Source: Vibrio sp.
GTDB lineage: Bacteria > Pseudomonadota > Gammaproteobacteria > Enterobacterales > Vibrionaceae
Direction of reading: 5' to 3'
Assembly (NCBI GenBank): GCA_007124475.1
Contig: SLFB01000080.1
Location: 1 to 16,353, forward strand
Length of the DNA: 16,353 bases
Shown: piece by piece, positions 7,625-12,839 of the stretch
Position numbering within the stretch: position 1 is the stretch's first letter
Layout of the letters: each line of letters opens with the position of its first letter
Notes under the pieces: model-generated
What the model was told of the DNA's origin: nothing
Seen by the model: only the letters and a program-made list of their open reading frames with translations
Databases searched by the model: none
Position numbers and translations under genes: made by a program

Positions 7625-8575
7625 TTAAAATCTAACTAATGCCGAACCCCAAGTAAAACCACCACCAAATGCTTCTAATAGCAACAGCTGACCAGGTTGA
7701 ATTCTCCCATCGCGTACCGCCTCATCCAACGCGGTCGGTACGGTGGCCGCTGAAGTATTGCCATGTTTATCAAGCGTTAATACCACTTGATCTAAAGACA
7801 TAGAGAGCTTTTTAGCGGTGGCTGAAATAATGCGATAGTTCGCTTGATGAGGAACAAGCCAATCCAATTGTGATTTATGTAAATTATTTACTGCCAGTGT
7901 ATCTTTCACTAATTTAGATAATTGTGTAACAGCAACTTTAAATACTTCATTACCGGCCATATGCAGCCATTTATCTACGCTGCCGCCCCGCTCAGGAACT
8001 TCAAGACTCAGTAATTCACCAAACTCACCATCCGCATAGATATGAGTAGATAAGATACCAGCTTCTTCGCTTGCCCCAAGCACAACAGCACCTGCCGCAT
8101 CACCGAATAAAATAATGGTTGAACGGTCAGTAGGATCACAGGTTTTCGATAAAGCATCCGCACCAATGACCAGCACATTTTTACACATACCTGATTTGAT
8201 ATGTTGATCGGCTACCGATAACGCATAAACGAAGCCTGAACAAGCCGCGGCTAAGTCAAACGCCGGGCAACCTTTAATCCCCAGCTTTGCCTGTACTTGA
8301 CAAGCGGAAGAAGGGAAGGTGTGGCTACCACTGGTGGTGGCAACAATGATCAGATCAATATCATGCTTATTGATACCCGCCATGTCTATCGCGTTCTCAG
8401 CAGCATAAAATGCCATATCAGCAACGGTTTCGTTATCAGCAGCAATACGACGCTCACGAATACCGGTGCGAGTCACAATCCACTCATCACTCGTCTCTAC
8501 CATTTTCTCTAAATCCGCATTGGTGCGCACCTGAGATGGCAAGTAGCTGCCAGTACCTAAAATTTTGCTATACAT
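7625..8575 (-). CDS. fabH: 3-oxoacyl-[acyl-carrier-protein] synthase III
   Basis: FabH (KAS III) condenses acetyl-CoA with malonyl-ACP to start fatty-acid synthesis. The 316 residues match the usual length, with the Cys-His-Asn triad at Cys112 (AAACSGF), His243 (VPHQANYRI) and Asn273 (HGNTSAA). The asparagine and the FGGGFTWGSALVRF tail distinguish it from the Cys-His-His enzymes. The ATG at 8573-8575 is only 5 bp after the plsX stop and has no good Shine-Dalgarno at normal spacing (GAGG is about 14 nt away), so initiation probably depends on translation of plsX. In E. coli the fabHDG operon is activated by FadR and inhibited by ppGpp; no such site was searched for inside plsX. Confidence 0.97.
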   Translation of the reverse strand: MYSKILGTGSYLPSQVRTNADLEKMVETSDEWIVTRTGIRERRIAADNETVADMAFYAAENAIDMAGINKHDIDLIIVATTSGSHTFPSSACQVQAKLGIKGCPAFDLAAACSGFVYALSVADQHIKSGMCKNVLVIGADALSKTCDPTDRSTIILFGDAAGAVVLGASEEAGILSTHIYADGEFGELLSLEVPERGGSVDKWLHMAGNEVFKVAVTQLSKLVKDTLAVNNLHKSQLDWLVPHQANYRIISATAKKLSMSLDQVVLTLDKHGNTSAATVPTALDEAVRDGRIQPGQLLLLEAFGGGFTWGSALVRF

Positions 8576-8580
8576 GAAGA

Positions 8581-9606
8581 CTAATAATGCCTCTCGAGTA
8601 ATACCGCTTCCAAACGATCATTGATGCGGTTGGGGATTTGTCGTTTCACTTCATGAACCGCCTCACCGATCGCATTAACGACAGCGGACACATCGGCACT
8701 TCCATGACTTTTAATAACTATGCCGCGCAATCCTAGCAAACTTGCGCCGTTATACTGGTCGGGGTTCAGGAGTTTTAACTGATAAAATACATCAGAAAAT
8801 AGTTTTCTTGCTAACCAACCGGTTAAGTTTTGCGCCTGAAAGATCGATTTTAACTTTTCAATAAACAGTTGCGCTGTACCTTCACAACTTTTTAAACACA
8901 CATTGCCGACAAACCCATCACAAACCACAACATCGGCGGTGTCTGTTAATAACTGATTCCCTTCAATATAACCAATAAAGTTGACTGATTGAGTCTGCTT
9001 AAGCATTTGCGCACAACGCTTAACAACGTCATTGCCTTTAATCTCTTCAGCGCCGACATTAAGTAACGCCACGCGAGGTGGATAAGGCAAGCATTGCTCA
9101 GCCAATGCAGCGCCCATCACTGCAAACTGAAACAATCCCTCTGCATCACTAGATACGTTAGCCCCTAAATCTAACAACCAGGTTTTACCACCAGAGGCCG
9201 TCGGTAAAGCAGAAACTAACGCCGGACGTTCAATACCTGGTAATAATTTTAATCGAAAACGCGAGAGTGCCATCAAGGCACCGGTATTACCTGCACTAAC
9301 ACAAGCATCAGCCTGCTGATTAGCAACCAGATCGATAGAGATACCCATTGATGTGTTGTGATGGTGACGTAAGGCTAATGAGGGTTTTTCGGAGTTAGCG
9401 ATAATTCGGTCGCTATGGACAACACTCAATCGAGCATTGATCTGGCAACCAAGGAGAGATAATTGTTGGCTAATCAGCGATTGATCACCAACTAAAATGA
9501 CTTTCAGCTCTGGGAAATGCGACAGTGCCTGCACGGCGGCAGGCACTGTGACGCGAGGACCGAAATCCCCGCCCATTGCATCAAGTGCAACGGTTAAATT
9601 TTGCAA
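8581..9606 (-). CDS. plsX: Phosphate acyltransferase PlsX
   Basis: PlsX is a soluble, membrane-associating enzyme that converts acyl-ACP to acyl-phosphate, feeding PlsY and phospholipid synthesis and linking fatty-acid and lipid synthesis. The 341-residue protein has the family N-terminus (VALDAMGGDFGP near 6-17) and SAGNTGALMA at 104-113. The start codon is TTG (9604-9606), not ATG: TTG CAA AAT TTA gives MQNL, the known Vibrio N-terminus, and AAGG lies 7 nt upstream. It begins 9 bp after the rpmF stop and ends 5 bp before fabH, so it is part of the yceD-rpmF-plsX-fabHDG operon. Confidence 0.96.
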   Translation of the reverse strand: MQNLTVALDAMGGDFGPRVTVPAAVQALSHFPELKVILVGDQSLISQQLSLLGCQINARLSVVHSDRIIANSEKPSLALRHHHNTSMGISIDLVANQQADACVSAGNTGALMALSRFRLKLLPGIERPALVSALPTASGGKTWLLDLGANVSSDAEGLFQFAVMGAALAEQCLPYPPRVALLNVGAEEIKGNDVVKRCAQMLKQTQSVNFIGYIEGNQLLTDTADVVVCDGFVGNVCLKSCEGTAQLFIEKLKSIFQAQNLTGWLARKLFSDVFYQLKLLNPDQYNGASLLGLRGIVIKSHGSADVSAVVNAIGEAVHEVKRQIPNRINDRLEAVLLERHY

Positions 9607-9615
9607 AGGTCAACC

Positions 9616-9786
9616 TTACTTGTTGATAACCTTTTTGCCACGATAGTAGCCTTCAGCAGTCATGTTGTGACGTAGGTGAGTTTCACCTGAAGTTGCATCA
9701 ACAGAAAGTGCAGCTGAAGTTAGCGCATCATGTGAACGACGCATGCCACGCTTAGAACGTGTTTTACGGTTTTTTTGTACGGCCAT
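9616..9786 (-). CDS. rpmF: 50S ribosomal protein L32
   Basis: L32 is a small structural protein of the large ribosomal subunit. The 56-residue translation begins MAVQKNRKTRSKRGMRRSHD and ends YYRGKKVINK, a highly basic N-terminal half typical of bL32. It has no cysteines, so it is the zinc-independent form, as in E. coli. The ATG at 9784-9786 has AGGAG about 9 nt upstream. It lies 31 bp after yceD and 9 bp before plsX, the conserved arrangement that ties ribosome and lipid synthesis transcriptionally. Confidence 0.97.
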   Translation of the reverse strand: MAVQKNRKTRSKRGMRRSHDALTSAALSVDATSGETHLRHNMTAEGYYRGKKVINK

Positions 9787-9807
9787 TGACCCTACTCCTA
9801 TGTTAAT

Positions 9808-9831
9808 GTTTAAAGCTTTATTTCTTTAAAC
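9808..9831 (-). repeat. Inverted repeat at the yceD 3' end
   Basis: GTTTAAAG (9808-9815) and CTTTAAAC (9824-9831) are perfect 8-bp arms around an 8-nt spacer; the yceD stop (9818-9820) is in the spacer. The AT-rich hairpin is not followed by a U-run on the minus strand, so it is unlikely to be a terminator. It may be an mRNA-processing or stability element between yceD and rpmF, or chance. Confidence 0.4.
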
Positions 9832-10342
9832 TTTTTAAAACATCGAATGGATTCGGCTTGTCTTCCAATACTTCCTCAGGAAGTTCACCAAATACCAAAT
9901 TGTCTGAGTTAACGCTACAATCCGCTTCATCGTGCATCGCAACTTGGGGTAAACCAAGAATGAACTCGTCTTCAACTAACTGTATTAAATCTATTTCACC
10001 GAATTCGTTAGGATCTACCAAATCGTACTCATCCGGAGCGTCTTGTTCACTTTTCTCGCTATAATAAGGCGTGTAGGTGAATTCGACTTCGCACTCGTGT
10101 GCAAAAATTTCATTACAGCGTTGACACTCTAAATCAACTTGGATGTTAGCTTTACCAGAGATAACGACCAGTTGTTGTTCATCCATCCCAAATGACAATG
10201 AGACTTGTGCGTCGCGTTTTACGCCATCGACTGTATCGGCTAGACGCTTCAAAAGACTGGCTTGAATGATACCATCATAATCCAATCGTTTTTGAGCTGC
10301 CTTCGCGGGATCAATCGTTCGCGGTATTTTTACCTTTTGCAT
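9818..10342 (-). CDS. yceD: YceD/DUF177 family protein, 23S rRNA accumulation factor
   Basis: YceD-family proteins affect 23S rRNA accumulation and are almost always encoded beside rpmF; the molecular mechanism is unsettled. The 174-residue protein has the MQKVKIPRTIDPAKAAQKRLDY-like start seen in E. coli, a C-x2-C pair at Cys73 and Cys76 (LECQRCN), an acidic mid-region with VNEFGEIDL-like sequence (NEFGEIDLIQLVEDE), and a conserved FGELPEE...PNPFDVLKSLKK end. The ATG at 10340-10342 has no Shine-Dalgarno, and the promoter is placed so close that the message should be nearly leaderless. It is the first gene of the long minus-strand series. Confidence 0.95.
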   Translation of the reverse strand: MQKVKIPRTIDPAKAAQKRLDYDGIIQASLLKRLADTVDGVKRDAQVSLSFGMDEQQLVVISGKANIQVDLECQRCNEIFAHECEVEFTYTPYYSEKSEQDAPDEYDLVDPNEFGEIDLIQLVEDEFILGLPQVAMHDEADCSVNSDNLVFGELPEEVLEDKPNPFDVLKSLKK

Positions 10343-10344
10343 AG

Positions 10345-10380
10345 GGCGCGAATATTATCTTCCAAAAGAGTTTTAGTCAA
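10345..10380 (-). promoter_or_regulatory. Sigma-70 promoter of the yceD-rpmF-plsX-fab operon
   Basis: On the minus strand TTGACT (10375-10380) and TAATAT (10352-10357) are separated by exactly 17 bp, 5 of 6 matches each. The DNA between the -10 box and the ATG is TCGCGCCCT, a GC-rich discriminator of the kind found at ppGpp-inhibited stable-RNA and ribosomal promoters. A start 7 nt past the -10 box falls about 3 nt before the yceD ATG. The promoter call rests on sequence; the stringent-control reading is inference. Confidence 0.75.
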
Positions 10381-10478
10381 AGAAAAAGGCAAAAAAGTCA
10401 CCTTACCTTATTTCGCTATCCGCTTAAGTATCATTCAACAGCAGAAAATAGGATTCAATTAGCGATTAAGACGATCGC

Positions 10479-10508
10479 TTGAGTCTATAGTACTATTTCC
10501 GCTATGCT
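10479..10508 (+). promoter_or_regulatory. Candidate maf/yceF promoter
   Basis: TTGAGT (10479-10484) and TATGCT (10503-10508) are spaced by 18 bp, 4 of 6 matches each, about 31 bp before the maf ATG. A 6-bp inverted repeat, AGCGAT (10461-10466) and ATCGCT (10474-10479), touches the -35 box and could be an operator. The rest of the 197-bp divergent gap (10343-10539) shows nothing else I can name. Confidence 0.35.
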
Positions 10509-10539
10509 ACTCAAACATTGAAGACTATTGTAAATCAAA

Positions 10540-11121
10540 ATGCAAAATTACCAACTAGTTTTGGCTTCTAGCTCCCCTTATCGCCGTCAACTATTAGAAA
10601 AACTCGCAATACCTTTTATTTCTAGTCAACCTACCTGCGATGAAACCCCTCATAGTGGAGAAAGCGCGGAGCAATTAGTGACTCGTTTAGCCACCATCAA
10701 AGCCCAATCTTGCCAGCTCGATACCCCAAGCCTAGTGATTGGTTCTGATCAAGTTTGTGTGGTGGATGGGGAAATCATCGGTAAACCTCATGATCGTCAA
10801 ACGGCAATAGCCCAACTACTCAAACAGAGCGGTCAAAAAATCACTTTCTACACAGGACTCGCTCTCTATAATACTGAGAGTCAACAGACACAAATTAGCT
10901 TAGATACTTTTCATGTTCATTTTCGCGTTTTATCCGCTGAAATGGCAGCAAATTATGTGGATAAAGAGCAACCTTTTAATTGCGCTGGAAGTTTTAAAAG
11001 TGAAGGTTTAGGGATTGCGCTGTTTGAACGCCTTGAAGGTAACGACCCTAATGCTCTTATCGGTTTACCACTGATAAAGCTTATCCAACTACTCGAAAAC
11101 GAAGGGATTAAAGTTATCTAA
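10540..11121 (+). CDS. yceF: Maf-family nucleotide pyrophosphatase (YceF type)
   Basis: Maf proteins hydrolyse nucleoside triphosphates, often modified ones, to monophosphates; E. coli YceF prefers 7-methyl-GTP, so a nucleotide-pool cleaning role is likely. The 193 residues show the N-terminal S-x-x-R-type motif (LASSSPYRRQLLEKL, residues 8-22), DETP at 34-37, the catalytic-region aspartate in VIGSDQV (Asp70), GKP, FYTGLAL and CAGSFKSEGLGIALFERLEGNDPNALIGLP, all as in E. coli YceF and distinct from the YhdE (dTTP/UTP) subgroup. It is divergent from yceD and convergent with rluC. No clear Shine-Dalgarno precedes the ATG. Confidence 0.95.
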   Translation: MQNYQLVLASSSPYRRQLLEKLAIPFISSQPTCDETPHSGESAEQLVTRLATIKAQSCQLDTPSLVIGSDQVCVVDGEIIGKPHDRQTAIAQLLKQSGQKITFYTGLALYNTESQQTQISLDTFHVHFRVLSAEMAANYVDKEQPFNCAGSFKSEGLGIALFERLEGNDPNALIGLPLIKLIQLLENEGIKVI

Positions 11122-11150
11122 ACTTTGCGGTGAAACTTTTACAAAATAAC

Positions 11151-11180
11151 TGGGGGAATGACGCTATCCCCCATTATTTA
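11151..11180. terminator. Bidirectional terminator between yceF and rluC
   Basis: TGGGGGA (11151-11157) and TCCCCCA (11167-11173) form a perfect 7-bp stem with a 9-nt loop. It is followed by TTATTTA on plus and by GTTATTTTG on minus. It lies 29 bp after the yceF stop and 31 bp after the rluC stop, so it can serve both convergent genes. The U-tracts are interrupted, so efficiency may be moderate. Confidence 0.7.
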
Positions 11181-11204
11181 CTAGCTAGCTTGAGCACAGA
11201 CGAT

Positions 11205-12152
11205 TTAATTGGTACGCATTTTGGCCAAGGCTTGCTCTAATTCAGCACCTAATGGTGCACTGAGCTCCATTTTCTTTTCTGTTGCCGGATGAACAAATTG
11301 AATATTAGCCGCATGTAAGAACAGTCGCTCAATGGAAAACTGACTGACATAAGCATCAAATCGACGGTCACCATAACGGTCATCCCAAGCAATAGGGTGT
11401 CCCATATATTGAGTATGCACCCTAATTTGATGCGTGCGTCCTGTGATTGGGCTCGCTTGAATGAGGGTTGCCTGTTCAAATTGTTCTAAAATTTTAAAAC
11501 GCGTTTCCGATGGTTTACCTGTAGGGTTAACACGAACAATACTATTTACTTCATTTTTCAATAATGGAGCATTAACACGCTTACCATCTTTTGGCCAATG
11601 TCCCATAACTAAAGCAAAGTAGTACTTTTGAATCGTCTTCTCACGAAACTGTGCTTGCAAGTGCCGTAAAGCGGAGCGTTTTTTAGCCACTAAAAGTAAC
11701 CCTGAAGTATCACGATCAATGCGGTGAACTAACTCTAAAAAACGCGCTTGAGGCCGCAAGGCTCGCAGCGCCTCTATTGCACCAAATTTAAGCCCACTAC
11801 CACCATGCACCGCAGTGCCTGATGGTTTATTTAAAACGAGCAAGTGATCATCTTCATAAACAATACATGATTCTAATTCTGCCACTCGATTGAGCTTAAC
11901 ACTAGGCGCTTGTGTCGGCAGCATATCGGCGTCAATGGTCACAGGTGGAATACGAATCACATCTCCTGCCGCTAATTTATATTCGGCTTTAATGCGTTTT
12001 TTATTTACTCGCACTTCACCCTTGCGCAAAATGCGATAAATAACACTTTTAGGAATCGTTTTTAATTGGTTTCGCAAGAAATTATCAATGCGTTGACCAG
12101 CCATATCGTCATCGATATCGATGAATTGGACTTGTGTTTTTATTTCATTCAT
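11205..12152 (-). CDS. rluC: 23S rRNA pseudouridine synthase RluC
   Basis: RluC converts uridines 955, 2504 and 2580 (E. coli numbering) of 23S rRNA to pseudouridine. The 315-residue protein has an N-terminal S4 RNA-binding domain (about residues 18-70, RIDNFLRNQL...GEVRVNKKRIK) and a RluA-type catalytic domain, with the catalytic aspartate Asp146 in HRIDRDTSGLLL, LNKPSGTAVHGGSGL at 108-121, and GRTHQIRVH. Assignment to RluC rather than RluD or RluA rests on the S4 domain, the overall E. coli RluC resemblance and the location beside rne. The ATG is at 12150-12152; AGGG lies only 3-4 nt upstream. A TAAAAT box on minus (12160-12165) is a possible -10 but has no good -35. Confidence 0.95.
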   Translation of the reverse strand: MNEIKTQVQFIDIDDDMAGQRIDNFLRNQLKTIPKSVIYRILRKGEVRVNKKRIKAEYKLAAGDVIRIPPVTIDADMLPTQAPSVKLNRVAELESCIVYEDDHLLVLNKPSGTAVHGGSGLKFGAIEALRALRPQARFLELVHRIDRDTSGLLLVAKKRSALRHLQAQFREKTIQKYYFALVMGHWPKDGKRVNAPLLKNEVNSIVRVNPTGKPSETRFKILEQFEQATLIQASPITGRTHQIRVHTQYMGHPIAWDDRYGDRRFDAYVSQFSIERLFLHAANIQFVHPATEKKMELSAPLGAELEQALAKMRTN

Positions 12153-12192
12153 AAGCCCTATTTTAACCTTAATCGCTATAAAAGCACTTTTT

Positions 12193-12213
12193 TCTTTACT
12201 GTCTGAGTAAAGA
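12193..12213. repeat. Inverted repeat upstream of rluC
   Basis: TCTTTACT (12193-12200) and AGTAAAGA (12206-12213) are perfect 8-bp arms with a 5-bp spacer. The centre lies about 51 bp upstream of the rluC ATG. No T-run follows on either strand, so an operator is more likely than a terminator; no regulator is recognised. Confidence 0.4.
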
Positions 12214-12223
12214 TAATTGCATC

Positions 12224-12259
12224 ATATACCCAAATCTCTTGAATTTGCAGCTAGACGGC
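12224..12259. repeat. Dispersed intergenic repeat, copy 1 (upstream of rne)
   Basis: A 36-bp block starting ATATACCCAAA and ending ACGGC aligns without gaps to 16017-16052 at 29 of 36 positions. The shared elements are ATATACCCAAA, CTTG, TTGCAG, TAG and CGGC. The second copy is on the other side of rne in the same orientation. I recall similar TATACCCAA...TTGCAG elements scattered between genes in Vibrio and enterobacteria, but only the internal pair is shown here. Confidence 0.6.
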
Positions 12260-12305
12260 CGGTGAGTGGGTTTTCAAAAGGCAAAAGAAACACCAAGCAA
12301 GATAA

Positions 12306-12416
12306 TATCAAGCTTATAAAGAGTGGAGCAAAAGATCAGCCAAACTATCAACAATGCTGGCAGAGAGAGGGTTTAAAGACCGCTTACCAAACGTAAACTT
12401 TTATCTTTCTCAATAG
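12306..12416 (+). pseudogene. 36-codon open segment, doubtful phage-primase-like remnant
   Basis: After a TAA at 12303-12305 the frame stays open to TAG at 12414-12416. It contains Y-K-E-W-S-K near the start and L-A-E-R-G-F-K-D-R further on. That order recalls the C-terminal winged-helix end of P4-type phage primases (Y..W, LS, RGF..R). It has only one internal ATG (12354-12356), which gives 20 residues, and no ribosome site. It could equally be chance. Confidence 0.12.
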
Positions 12417-12428
12417 GGAAATGTTGAC

Positions 12429-12451
12429 TTTTTAAGCATCTCTCTTAAAAA
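12429..12451. repeat. AT-rich palindrome at the rne promoter
   Basis: TTTTTAAG (12429-12436) and CTTAAAAA (12444-12451) are perfect 8-bp arms with a 7-bp spacer. The right arm covers the place where a -35 box would be for the TATAAT at 12465-12470. It may be an operator or part of an UP-like AT-rich element; no regulator is recognised. Confidence 0.4.
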
Positions 12452-12461
12452 ATAGGTTGTT

Positions 12462-12470
12462 TGCTATAAT
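12462..12470 (+). promoter_or_regulatory. Extended -10 promoter of rne
   Basis: TGCTATAAT is a perfect TG-N-TATAAT extended -10 element. No good -35 box is present at 16-18 bp, as is common for this class. Initiation near 12477 gives a leader of about 363 nt before the rne ATG, close to the 361 nt reported for E. coli rne, which supports the call. Confidence 0.75.
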
Positions 12471-12679
12471 GCTGATTGCTGAGTTGATCAGTCACTGCTA
12501 TAGTTCATAGCTGCACAGTAGGAAGGTTAGATTGAGTTTCGCCTTCTCTTCTGAGTGAAATGTGAGTAGTTCTGTTATTATTGATATGCTGCATATGGCG
12601 TGAGACATACTCAATAGTGGTTTTTCTTGTTGTTCTACTCCTCGCCTTTTCATGTTGAGTACCTAACGCCTCAGAGCGA

Positions 12680-12705
12680 ATCACAGGCAAACCTTTGCTT
12701 GTGAT
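12680..12705 (+). promoter_or_regulatory. Long hairpin in the rne leader (hp2-like)
   Basis: ATCACAGGCAAA (12680-12691) pairs with TTTGCTTGTGAT (12694-12705) over 12 positions, one of them G-U, around a 2-nt turn that would open to a larger loop in RNA. It is the strongest stem seen in the leader and is a candidate for the RNase E sensor hairpin. No U-run follows, so it is not a terminator. Confidence 0.55.
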
Positions 12706-12733
12706 AACTGAAGTGCCCGCAGAGCATCCCTTC

Positions 12734-12747
12734 CAGCCGGGAGGCTG
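12734..12747 (+). promoter_or_regulatory. GNRA-tetraloop hairpin in the rne leader
   Basis: CAGCC (12734-12738) and GGCTG (12743-12747) close a GGGA tetraloop, which fits the GNRA class. It lies 29 bp after the long hairpin and may be a second element of the autoregulatory leader. Confidence 0.45.
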
Positions 12748-12839
12748 TAACCTAAAAGCCATGGGATCTGGCACCGTGAAAACGAAATAAAAGCAACAAG
12801 AATAATAATCAAAACAAAGAAAATATAACGAGATTTTAA

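Larger units (their letters stand above)
12153..12461. other. Intergenic region between rluC and the rne promoter
   Basis: No convincing gene lies here. It contains an inverted repeat (12193-12213), a dispersed-repeat copy (12224-12259), a 36-codon open segment (12306-12416) and an AT-rich palindrome (12429-12451) next to the rne -10 box, listed separately. The remainder is AT-rich, unassigned sequence. Confidence 0.6.
12477..12839 (+). ncRNA. rne 5' untranslated leader, putative autoregulatory element
   Basis: This 363-bp gene-free stretch lies between the predicted rne start site and the rne ATG. In E. coli the rne leader folds into hairpins (hp1-hp3) that RNase E recognises to feed back on its own mRNA level; Rfam has a family for it (rne5). 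Here I see GCTAT/ATAGC (12498-12512), a 12-bp hairpin at 12680-12705 and a GNRA-capped stem at 12734-12747, followed by an A-rich unstructured stretch (12781-12839). The equivalence to hp2/hp3 is inferred from position and length, not aligned. Confidence 0.6.

Noticed and set aside
10262..10462. 66-codon plus frame across the yceD start
   Set aside because: It overlaps the yceD 5' end and its promoter on the other strand; basic composition and no motif.
12505..12774. 89-codon minus open frame in the rne leader
   Set aside because: It is antisense to the structured rne leader, with no ribosome site and no recognised family; structured leaders often leave such frames open.
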